Origin: Phaeosaccion multiseriatum
Lineage: Eukaryota > Ochrophyta, other classes
DNA: 64,000 bases
Assembly: GCA_965112735.1 (NCBI GenBank)
Contig: OZ218957.1
Location: forward strand, 124,001 to 188,000
Direction of reading: 5' to 3'
Shown here: one piece after another, positions 1-24,700 of the stretch
Layout of the letters: each line of letters opens with the position of its first letter
How positions within the stretch are numbered: position 1 is the first letter of the stretch
Program-made: the position numbers and the translations under genes
The notes under the pieces: model-generated
Told to the model about the DNA's origin: nothing
The model's input: the letters and a program-made list of their open reading frames with translations, nothing else
Database searches by the model: none

Positions 1-2
1 AG

Positions 3-413
3 TGGCAGCCGCTGCCCGAGGGGGCGGGGCGGGAGAGCAAAGAGCAGGGGCAAGAGCGGCATTGCATGGGGCAAGGGCCGCAGTCAGGAGAGGAGGAGCA
101 CCACCCAGAGCAGCCACCAGCAGAGCCGCATCGACAAGAGACAGAGCGAGAGCCGGCGGACCACGACAAGGCGCAGTCACGGTGCCAGGAAGAGGAACAA
201 GTAGACCAAGAAGAAGGCTTGGACGCACGCTCCAGCCCCAGCAGAACCCCCCCCCCCCAAAAGCCTCCAATGGTGCGGCAGCTCCTCACGGCACGCAAGG
301 GGCAGCGACCGAGCGCCTGGCTGGACTTTGACGAAGCTCGCGAGACAATGCTGGGCTGGGACGGTTACAAGATGCTGCTCCTCACCCGCCCATCGCCGAT
401 TCAATCCCTCTAA
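3..413 (+). CDS. Possible 3'-terminal exon of an unidentified gene (partial)
   Basis: An open frame runs in from the window edge and stops at 411-413. The first ~95 codons are Glu/Gln/Arg/Pro-rich and low complexity. The last ~35 codons look more like ordinary protein (motif AWLDFDEARETMLGWDGYKM). A second + frame is also open to position 331, so base composition alone could keep frames open. The C-terminal composition is the only argument for this frame. I recognise no family. It could equally be a non-coding GC-rich stretch. Confidence 0.3.
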   Translation, partial: WQPLPEGAGRESKEQGQERHCMGQGPQSGEEEHHPEQPPAEPHRQETEREPADHDKAQSRCQEEEQVDQEEGLDARSSPSRTPPPQKPPMVRQLLTARKGQRPSAWLDFDEARETMLGWDGYKMLLLTRPSPIQSL

Positions 414-789
414 GAAGCGGCGCCACACACGCCAAATGAAGCAAACCCCAAGGCCACACGCTCAAGCACAGCCCCACGGAAGCGTTTCCAAGGAACAAGC
501 CCCACGGAAGCATTTCCAAGGAATAGCATCTCTGCGTGTTGCTTGTCAGCGGCAGTGTCCGTTTACTGCGCTGGCGTAACCAGCGGGCTTGTTTTGCAGG
601 ACCAGGGGGGGGGGGGGAACAGCGAAAGGGAGGCTTCTCCTCTCTCTCTCCCTCTCGATCGCTTGCAGTTTCTGTGCCGGGCTCGCAGCATGTCCTGCTG
701 CTGCTTCTGTACCACCAACCGCTCCAGCTGCACGGGCGGGGAGGCGCCTCGCCACGCCCTGAGTGTCACAGAAAGGGACGGAGCACTCC
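414..789. other. Intergenic stretch, no gene seen
   Basis: Lies between the possible partial exon and the stop of the LYR gene on the other strand. It contains a short imperfect direct repeat (two copies of an AGCCCCACGGAAGC-type 27-mer near 470-520) and a poly-G run near 605. Several frames are open by composition, but I see no splice-supported exon. Confidence 0.5.
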
Positions 790-1574
790 CTACCTCTTCC
801 CGCCCCGCTCCTCTTCCTCCTCTTCTTGTCCTCCTCCTCCTCTGCTCGGGCCGTTCCTCTGCCACGGAAACTCTACCCCGAGCCTGTGTTCAATGTCCAG
901 GGGCGTGGTGCTCGAGTCCAGCCATGGCGTGGCGGAGGGAGGAGTGGAGGACGATGGTGGGGCAGGACTGGGAGCTGCCCCCGCTGCACCTGCCGCATCA
1001 CGGACGGCACTCCCCTCCTTGCTCCTGCTGCTGGGGTTCACTGTGGTTGTTTTTGCTGCTTGCGTGGCAGAGGCTGTGAGCGTTTCGAGCTGACGCAGGC
1101 CATCGGTGGTGAGTACGCGTATTTGAAAGTCGTCGGTGATGAATTGGTATTGGCGGAATTGCCGTGTCACCTCTGCGCGCACCTCCTGGCCGGTGGCGTC
1201 TCCCGCCCTCTCCATGCCGCGTCCGCACTGAATGCGAGGTACGCGCAGGATGCACGCAGACAGGAGGAGGACAAGAATAAGGAAGAAGAAGGGAAGTTGG
1301 AATGATGAGGGTAGGAGGGCGTTCAGAGAAGGCTGTGAGTGAATCGTACTGAGCCAGACAGAAGCAGCAGTCCCTCTTAAATCCTCCTCCTCCTGCTGCT
1401 GCTGCTGCTGCCGCCGCTGCTGCCGCTGCTACCGCTGCTGCGTTTCTCTCTCAGTGTCCCTGCCGCGTCTTGCTCTCATCAGTGCCTCACCTTGAGAAAG
1501 TCTCTGTAGAGCTGTATCACCTGCATCCGCCTCATGAACTGCTTTAGGTCCATCGCATGCCTAACTGGCCTCAT
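790..1574 (-). CDS. LYR-motif protein, LYRM2-like (mitochondrial)
   Basis: Two exons on the minus strand: 1574-1491 and 1227-790, joined in phase 0 (donor CAAG|GTGAGG, acceptor ATTCAG). The protein is ~173 aa. Exon 1 carries the diagnostic start of complex-I-type LYR proteins, LKQFMRRMQVIQLYRDFLK, as in animal LYRM2 (LKQF.RRQQVL.LYR). Exon 2 supplies the charged helix and the D..IR.L...GL.QLE.L helix that close the LYR fold. The start is the first ATG after an in-frame TGA. Family knowledge: LYR proteins bind mitochondrial acyl-carrier protein and assist Fe-S cluster or respiratory-complex assembly; LYRM2 associates with complex I. Oddity: ~85 C-terminal residues of Ala/Ser/Pro/Gly-rich tail make it about twice the usual ~90 aa. 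A further intron removing part of this tail cannot be excluded. Confidence 0.8.
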
Positions 1575-2350
1575 CTGCGCTCAATTCAAATGGAGTCCTC
1601 GTGTCTCCTTGGCCTTCTCGGGCCGTCTACGACGACTCTGTAGTGCTGTTGGTCGACCAGGCAGCGAAGATCATGTCGAGAAGAGAGAGGGAGAAAAGAG
1701 ATGGAGAAAGGATATCGAGAAAGGGTCAAACCTTCCAGCTGAAACTGAAACTGGGTAGGCGGGAACGAACGCGCGATAATCCGAACGCGGGAGACAACTT
1801 GGGAGCCTTGAGGAGGCGGGAGAGAGAGGGAGTGAGAGAGAGAGAGAGGAAGAGAGGAGGCGGGGGGAGGAAGAGCTGACAGGTGAAAGCGGCCGATGCG
1901 AAGAGAGGACCAGCACAACAACAAGTCTTGCCACGCCGATGGCTGCTGCGGAAGAGAACAGCAGCAGCGGTTGACAGTGACTCCGCACGGCAGCAGAAGC
2001 AGAAGCACTACCCCGACCACAAGCACCCAAGGCAGAAGAAGCAGAAGCAGCAGCAGTTGAAGTTGTAGCAGCGGTATCACTGAGAGGGAAAAGAGGAGCC
2101 GCACCCTCGCACTCAAGCTGCCCGGCTCTGTTGACTCCTGCCCATCAGACGAATGTGTGCCATTGCTAACGCTACTGAGGGCCGGAGTACATAGAAGCTC
2201 CATCTTCTGCCCGCGTCCTCCCCAGCTCCCCCTACGGCGGCGCTTCTGGAGGGAACAAAGAGCAACAAAGCCGGCAGGTTGTTGAGAGGAGCGCGGGAAC
2301 AACAAGGAGGCACGTATAGCTCTGTTCCTCGTCCTTCCAGGAGCAGCAGT
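1575..2350. promoter_or_regulatory. Divergent intergenic region between LYRM2-like and coiled-coil genes
   Basis: 776 bp separating two gene starts that point away from each other. It is GA-rich (GAGAGAGG tracts at 1680-1870) and contains AGCAGAAGCAG-type repeats at 1990-2060. Open frames here are low complexity with no splice support. It presumably holds both promoters; no specific element was recognised. Confidence 0.4.
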
Positions 2351-4711
2351 ATGGAGGCAGAGCTTCTCAGAAGAGGGGTGCAGGTGCGAGAGCTGAAACT
2401 GCGCAACTCGCAGCTGGCGAAAGCGCTGGTAAGAGAGAAGAGAGAGGGAGAGGGATTCCCTTCGCTGCTAGATTCCTCCTGCTACGATGACAGCATCGCC
2501 CCTCCCATTCTCATTCTCTTGGACTGGTTGAAACTCTTCTTCTCGCTGTCCGCTTTGCTCAACCTGCCGCTGCCTGCTGCCCCGACCGTTGATCCTCACC
2601 CCCAATGTGCGCACAGAACGCTGAAAAGGAGCAAAAAACCGTGCTCTCGAGACAGTGCAAGGATCTCATGAGAGACCTGCTACGCATCCAGCGTGTTGCA
2701 CAGGCGGGCCTGGGGCGGAGTGCCAAGAAGCAGCAGCAGCAGCAGCAGCAGCAAGGCGAAGCGAGGCGGACCACCAGAACAGGCCGATCAATCTTCTTGT
2801 CCTCGCGGTCTGTGGCACCCTATTCCTCAGACTCTAAACACGCCCCCCCCATTTCTTGTGCCTCCGAGGAGTCAACAGTGGGAGCTGAAGAGGGAGCTGC
2901 AGAGGGAGCTACAGAGGGAGCTGCATCACAAAGTCAAGACATGATGCGCGGGCTTGCGGAGGCTGCGCACTTGAAATCGAGACTGGGCAGTGCTGGGGAG
3001 AAGAGGGTGCAGGAGGAGCAACAACAACAGCAGCAGCAGCAGCAGCAGGAGGAGGAGGAGGAGGAGGAGGAGGACCAGCAGCATTGCATGGGGCAGGGAC
3101 AGGAAGAAGACGGGCTCGACGAGGATGTGTACCAAGTCTCTCTGCCCGAGGAGGAGCAGCAGCGCGGGCGAGGGGGCAGCGAGTGCATCGACGAAGCCGG
3201 CATGGAAGCCTCCGACTTCAGTAGCAGCACAGCGCAAACTCAAACTCACGGCAGCGCTTCACGACCCCAAACCAGAGCAGCCACGAAACTGACTCTTCTG
3301 CTGCGACAAGTGGAATCAGAGCTGCGAGACTCCGAGAAGGGGCAGGGGTGCAAGGGTCAGCAGTTGGTGATACAGCAGGAGACTGCCATGGTGGTGACTC
3401 AGACGTCCGCAGCACCACGGCGGCCGGAGTCAGCAACATCAGCCGACTCGGAGTCCGAGGAGGCAGAGGCCAAGGGGGCGTCATCATCACCAGAGGCCGG
3501 CGGTCATCCTGAAGCAGTCTCTCGTGGCAGTCGTAGCAGCACCGGTCGGCCATCCGAGTGCGAGTCTGACGTCATCGCGGCCGGTACGACCGCGCCTGGG
3601 CCGGAAGTGTCAGGACGGGGGGGCTGGGGGAAGGCTGGCACTGTCCGCAGCAGGCGCCGCCTTGGCCGTCGACGGAGTCGGGGCTCTCTCGGCCTCGGCA
3701 GCGGTTACACTGACTCGGGGGGGCAGCGCGCGAAGCAGCGGCAGGAGGAGGACGAGGAGCAGGGGCAGAAGCCGGAGCAGGTTGAGAAGGAGAGTGAGCC
3801 GAGCGAGGAGAGTCGTCGTCAGCAGCAGCAGCAGCAGCAGTTGGCGATACAGCAGGGGGCTCGGGAGAAGGGCAGAGGGGCCCGGTTGAAGAGAGTGCCA
3901 CTTGAAGGGGCTCTGCCGGACGAGGGGCATGGTGGAGGGCCCCGGGGGGCGAGCAGTAGAGGAGTATCAGAGGGGAAACGAGCTGGAGTGAACAAGCGAG
4001 ACGAGGGAGAGGACGACCACGACGACGACGACGAGGAGGAAGAGGAGGAAGAGGAGGAAGAGGAGGAGGAGGAGAAGGAGGAGGAGGAGGAGGAAGAGGA
4101 GAAGGAGGAAGAGGAAGAGGGGGACGAGGAGGAGGACGAGGAGGAGGAAGAGAACGCCATGATTTCCTCGCTGCGAGGCAGGGGGAGGCGGATGGCAGTG
4201 GATGGGGAGGACAGAGAGAGAGTCCCGTTCACGGAGCTCTCCTCGCAGAGTCCCTCGACGGCGGCAGTAGTAGGCAGAGTAGTGCCCCGGCCCGTCGGTA
4301 GGGGTGGGGAGGGCGCGCGTTCGAGACTCGGTGGTGGCGACTCGGTGATCCCTGTGAGCCCCGTGAGCTCTGTGAGCACGAGGCAGGCGAGGAGGAGCAC
4401 CTCCCGTCCCGTTTCCTACAGGGAGCCCCCCCTGGGGAGCAAGATTCGACGGGGCTACACACCCTTCAGCTTCGACACCACGGTAAGTGAGGAAAGGCCT
4501 TCGTCCCGGCGTAAGTAGATCAAAGGTATGTTACGCACGCACACACGCACGCACATACATACATCAAGATCCCCCTTCTCCGCTCCTCCACTCTCACCCA
4601 TACGCTTCTACCCGTCCCATCGGCTCTGTGTATTGAACCCCTCCTGCCTGCCGCTCTTCTCCTCCTCCTCCGCAGCAGCCGCAGTCGGGTGCCTCGGGTC
4701 AAGACGGCTGA
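2351..4711 (+). CDS. Acidic, disordered protein with N-terminal coiled coil
   Basis: Proposed exons 2351-2428, 2617-4482 and 4676-4711, all joined in phase 0 (donors CTG|GTAAGA and ACG|GTAAGT; acceptors GCACAG and CCGCAG after pyrimidine tracts). About 659 aa. The first two exons give a heptad-like helix (LRRGVQVRELKLRNSQLAKAL, then EKEQKTVLSRQCKDLMRDLL). The rest is disordered: three polyQ/polyE blocks, an Asp/Glu run of ~60 residues near 4015-4155, and Ser/Arg-rich segments. A short motif FSFDT sits before the last donor. Two QQLVIQQ-type segments (near 3361 and 3838) are encoded by the dispersed CAG-core repeat. No family recognised. The start is the first ATG of the helix; a longer N-terminus is open upstream. 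The final 11-residue exon is the weakest part; reading through to a stop at 4516-4518 is the alternative. Confidence 0.6.
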
Positions 4712-5320
4712 AACACACTTACCCAACCAACCAACCAACCTGCTTGCACAAAGAAGCAGAGTGCTCTCTCTGTTAGTTATATGGCGTCTTTCAAGGAGTA
4801 AGAGAGAACAAAAATATCACACTCTCCACTCTCCGCCGCTGCTTGTGGCGAGCGTGGCGATGACTCCGGCTTGAGTGGGAAAGGACAGACAGGCCCACTC
4901 CAACCCACCCACCCCTGCTACGAGGAGAGGAAACCGAGCCAAAGATGAGCAAGGAGAGCTTCTTCTCTCTCCTCCCCTCCCTGCCCTTCCTTCTTCACGT
5001 CAGTCCCCAGCTCCATCTCATACACTCGTCAAGACAAGTACCTCAGGCCCCTGGGGGAGGGGGGCTGCCGTCCACTGCCATCTATCGCACTATCACCTGC
5101 CGTCCACTGCCGTCCTTCGCTCGGCCGGCCACGCCCTGCCTGCGTTCAAAGGCGTTCGGTCCAATGAATGCCCTTATCAAATACTGAAGGAGTGAAAGAA
5201 CCCGACCCTGCCTATCACAGATGGCACGGGCCCCGCCGGCGAATTCTAACGCGCCAAGCACTCGTGCACGTCCGCCCGCTGTCAAGCTCGTGCCAAGGTG
5301 GAAACTCGAAACTGCTTGAC
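4712..5320. other. Intergenic, no confident gene
   Basis: Holds CCAA-type repeats (4722-4742) and two copies of a CCACTGCC(A/G)TC motif near 5077-5115. Open frames are short, overlap on both strands and lack splice-supported continuation. Confidence 0.5.
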
Positions 5321-5446
5321 TTATTGAGCTCGAGCTTTGACACCTTTCATGCCCACTGCCATGTCGAGCTTCTTCACCACCTGACGGGAAGTGCCCTTCT
5401 TGTTGGCTGCTTGCCGCACGCACAAGAGCAGGGCCTCGTGCGACCT
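5321..5446 (-). CDS. Candidate alternative last exon of the aminotransferase gene, or last exon of an unknown gene
   Basis: A 42-codon minus-strand exon that opens after an acceptor (CACTTTTCAG) in phase 0 and ends in TAA at 5323-5321. It is Lys/Arg-rich and well formed (SHEALLLCVRQAANKKG..VVKKLDMAVGMKG). No independent upstream exons were found on this strand before the aminotransferase. Exon 9 of that gene ends in phase 0 with a GTAAGT donor, so splicing to this exon would give a soluble C-terminus instead of the hydrophobic one. This pairing is inference. It may instead belong to a separate small gene or be a chance open frame. Confidence 0.4.
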   Translation of the reverse strand, partial: RSHEALLLCVRQAANKKGTSRQVVKKLDMAVGMKGVKARAQ

Positions 5447-5476
5447 CTGAAAAGTGTCACTACACATCGACACGCT

Positions 5477-5580
5477 CGATACTGAGTATCGGGGTGGTCG
5501 ATACTGAGTATCGGTACATACCGATACTCAGTATCGACACGATCGATAGTGAGTTTCGGTATGCTCGATACTGAGTATCG
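5477..5580. repeat. 22-bp tandem repeat with an embedded palindrome
   Basis: Five units start at 5477, 5499, 5522, 5544 and 5566, a period of 22-23 bp. Each contains CGATACT-N-AGTATCG, a 7+7 bp palindrome around one central base. The fourth is degenerate and the third has the opposite central base. Spacers are short (GTGGT, GTACATAC, ACACGAT, GTATGCT). They lie between the last aminotransferase exon and the candidate alternative last exon. Confidence 0.85.
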
Positions 5581-5927
5581 GTATGCTCGATATACCTGGA
5601 TCTGAGGGTGGGTCTCCACTCCATGTCGCTCCCTCCTCTCTGCTCCTCTGGCATTCGTTGGCTCTATATCCCCCCTCCCCCTCTGCCAGGGTAGGACTCC
5701 ACGCTCTTCTCCCCCGCAGTCTCAGGCGGAGCAGAGAGAGAGGGAAGGAGAGAGCAAGAGAGGGAGGGAAGGAGAGAGAAGAGAGAGAGGGAAGGAGAGA
5801 GCAGAGAGAAAGAGAAGGAGAGAGAAGAGAGAGACAGAGCAAGCCTTGCTCGATGACGGACACCCTCCAACAGTGCCCTCCCTTCGCATCCTTGCCTGGG
5901 TCTGGGCCTTGGGCTGCAATTGTTGAC

Positions 5928-10262
<4,335 letters not shown>

Positions 10263-10605
10263 GGATAGAGGAGTACCGATAGCTATCTGAGGCTGAGGAG
10301 GAGGAGGAGGAGGAGGAGGAGATTATTATCACAGGAGGAGGAGGGGGGAAATTGGATAATCGAAATTGGAAGGAGGTCGACAGCCGTCCAGTGCCATCCT
10401 TTTGGCGTTTTATTGATTTCGATTCGTTCCCACACACACATCAATCCAAACTCTGCCCTGAAGTCACATCGGCCTTGCTTCTCCATGATGGGAAGAGAAT
10501 TCGCAGGGCAATGGAACGAGCTTGTGGAGGTTTAATGTTTCAAATGACAGGGGAGAGGGTGGTGATCCCCACACTAGACCGGGGAGGGTAAAACCGAGGC
10601 TCACC
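10263..10605. promoter_or_regulatory. Divergent intergenic region, aminotransferase / CNB-domain gene
   Basis: 343 bp between the two ATGs that point apart. It contains a GGA repeat (10298-10322), an AT-richer patch and no recognisable consensus element. Presumed bidirectional promoter and 5'UTRs; an upstream non-coding exon of either gene may lie here. Confidence 0.4.
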
Positions 10606-21371
<10,766 letters not shown>

Positions 21372-21398
21372 AGGTCGAAGGTCCGAAGGGGGAAACAT

Positions 21399-21404
21399 AA
21401 TAAA
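21399..21404 (+). terminator. Candidate poly(A) signal AATAAA of the CNB-domain gene
   Basis: AATAAA 28 bases after the TAA stop, followed by a T-rich stretch. Confidence 0.55.
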
Positions 21405-21779
21405 GAACGTCTAACGTCTCTTCCTTTGGATCTTCCTTTGTCCAGTTTTTCTCCCTCCCCCCCTCCATCTGGACTGGCCAGGGATCCGACGACGGCCCCA
21501 ACTCCAAATTGCACTGATTTGGGTTTGGTGCCACTGCACTCCAGAAAAGCAGTGATAGCAACCGCTAAAAAAAAATATCAACAATAAAAGGAGGACTCAG
21601 AACACACTATGCTGCACACAGGGGAAGGAGCTGAGAGGAAAGTGTGAGAGATGTGACAGCAGCAAACAGAGGAGAGAAAGTAGCAGAGGGAGAAGGTGGG
21701 CTTCAAAATATACCAATACCAGAGCAGCACGGGGGTATAGGGCTGTGGTGCCGGCATTGAGCTCATAATTCTTCGCGTG

Positions 21780-24700
21780 ATGGCACTGAAGAGCTTGAAG
21801 GTGTCGCAGCTGCTCCCTCTGTTGGTTGTGGCCATGTCTTCTGCGACCACCATGTATATATACACACTTTTCTTCAAGCTCCACTCACTTCCGCAGTTCG
21901 TTGCAGCATCTTCATCACGTGGGGCGATGCCGCTGCTGGGCGTTCTGATTCTGGCCGGGGCAGCACTGCTGGGCATCTTCGCTGCTGTGGACGGCTCAAA
22001 GAAGGTGGGGCTGCATTGGCTGAATGGCTGGCACTCTGACCCGCCCCTCTCCCTCCCTCCGCACCTCGTTCGGGCCTTGCACGCCATTTTTGCACCCCTC
22101 CCACCCCTCCCACACTTGCTGTGATGGCATCGCCCTCCACGCCATTCCTCTCTTTTTACCCTCCTGCTGACCCTCCTCCTTTCCTCCCCTCCGCTCCCTC
22201 CAGGCGCCAGGGTCTGCTCTGGATGAGGACGGCGGAAGAGGCGAGGACGGGCACCGGTGCTGCGGTGGGGGGGGGCGGGGGAAGAGCCCAGCAAGCAAAT
22301 CAGCTCCCCCCTTTTCTTCTTGGAGAAGGGGACCTTCTCCTTCCCGCAGTGGCATAAAGAGGGGGTACGGCATCAACATGAAGATAAGGCAGCTGCAGCT
22401 GCTAACCATGCTTTGCGCCCAGGGATGGTTCGCAGCTCTCGTCCAGGCACAATGTAAGAGACAGAAGCAGCAATGGCGCATGTGTTGGGCGTGGGGGTGA
22501 GTGCGAGCATGTGTTGAGATCGAGACACAGGCGAAAGGAGAACATGTGAGGGTGAATCGATCCATCATGTAGCGTGCCCGCAGAAGCACCCACCACACAC
22601 CCACAAGCGTACCCTAACTGATGCCAGCCGCACGTTTCGCTTCATCCCACGCCTCTCCCTCAACAGCACCCCCGCCCACGCCCCCCCCTGGCACGGTAAG
22701 CAAGGCCAGCCTCGTTTTATGTATTTGTTGCCTTGCAGTCAACCGCGTCGCTCCCATCTCTTCCTCTTTGCTCATCACAGCAGCCACCTTTATCACCAAC
22801 TGCTGTTACTGCTGCTGTATCACCACCTGCTGTTACTGCTGCTGTATCACCAACTGCTGTTACTGCTGCTGTATCACCACCTGCTGCTGCTCGGCGCTTG
22901 TGATTCCCACCCACCCATACCTCACCACGGCCCCTTCCACTGCCATCTATAACCCTCAGCCCTCTCGCCCCCTCGTGCCTCTCTCTCTCGTCCTCACACG
23001 GGCCCCTCCCCTCCCCTCAGGAGCCCGCAGCTCCCCCATCATGCGCAGAGAAAGACGAGGTTTGCAGGCCGAACTCGATTTTCTATGACGACTGCTGCCC
23101 GGGGCTGGAGTGTAGAAGTGATTTTGACATCTTGAACTTGACCACCCTGAGAACCAGCTCCTCCCGCCAGGGCTACGCATACACCTGCATAGTGAGTGTG
23201 TGTGTGCGTGTGTGCGTGTGTGCGTGTGTGCATGCGAAGATCCAGACACCGCGGCTGTATGACCAACTGCTGCTGTTGCTGCTGCTCCTGTTGCTGGTTT
23301 AGGGTTAGGAAATACCCCTCCCCTCCTCGAGGGGGGTCGGCCGCACCCACCCATACACCTCACCACGGCCCCTTCCACTGCCATCTTACCCTCAACCCTC
23401 TCGCCCGCTCTGTTCCTCTGTGCTCCTCGTGCCTCTCTCGCCCTTGAGGACCCCTTGGAGACCCCGGCACCGGCACCGGTAAGTAAAGGTGGAGTACCAA
23501 ACATACATTTTCATCAACATGTGTATTTGTTTATGTATATTTATGTATGTATGTGTGTGTGACTACGGGCATGGCAATCCATGGGTGGCTCATCAGCGGC
23601 ACCACCCCACCCCCACCCACCCAGTCTCTGCGTCTGTTGGAGATGTTCCATCTGGACTCTTGTGTACCCGCCTCGAATGCCCTCTCGCTGTCTCTTATTC
23701 TTATCCTCACTGCCGGCCACAGGAACCCACGCCAGTCCCCACTCCGCCCCCTACACCTGTCCCGACAACACCCGTTCCAACACCGGTGCGTACGGGAGTG
23801 CTTAACCTTGTCGCTCTCAGCGTCTCCCTCTTTGCTCACTTCAACACCTGCACCTGTGCCTCACCTCTTCTTCCGCCCGTCCTTCCCTTCAGGCGCCTTC
23901 GTGTCAAGCAGATGCGGACGCCTTCCTGAGCATGACTGACCAGGAGCTGTTCGACATGCAAGACTCCGACAACAGGATTGGCGAATACTGCTACAACCGA
24001 CAAATCTCTAGCAGCTCTGCTGCCTGCAACTACTACGTCCTGGCGGTACCGAGCGCCACTCATTCCGGCTGGCCCCGCACCACCCCAGGCGACGCAGGGA
24101 CCGGCTGTGTGTATGAGGGTGACGGGGGCCCGACCAGGTGCTTCTATGAGGACGCAGATTACGATCTCACCGAGGAGGAACGCGACTCCATGTGCACGCA
24201 GGACGTCGTGGCCAATGCGGCGGCTCAACTGCGTCATGCCATCACGAATGGAGCTTGCTGTGACGCGACTGAGGTATGTATGCATGTATGTATGTATGTA
24301 TGTATGAATGTTTGTGACCACGGGCAGGGATGGCAATCTATGGGTGTACATACGTGGACGGATGGTGGGCAGCTCATCAGCGGCACCACCCACCCAGTCT
24401 CTGCGTCTGTTGGGGATGTTCCATCTGGACTCTTGTGTACCGCCTCTAATACCCTCTCGCCCTATCCTCCCCTCCTCTTTCTGCTTCCTACCCTCACTGC
24501 CGGCCACAGGAACCCACGCCAGACCCCACTCCTGCTCCAACACCAGTACGTACCGGAGTGCTTAATCAGCATGGCCCCTTCCACTGCCATCCATAACCCT
24601 CAACCCTCTCGCCCCCTCTCTTCCTCTGTGCTCCTCGTGCCTCTCTCTCTCGTCCTCACACGGGCCCCTCCCCTCCCCTCAGGTGCCCGCAGCTCCCCCA

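Noticed and set aside
5477-5580. Possible CRISPR array
   Set aside because: Repeats are palindromic at a 22-bp period with 7-8 base spacers, in a eukaryotic gene region; no cas genes.
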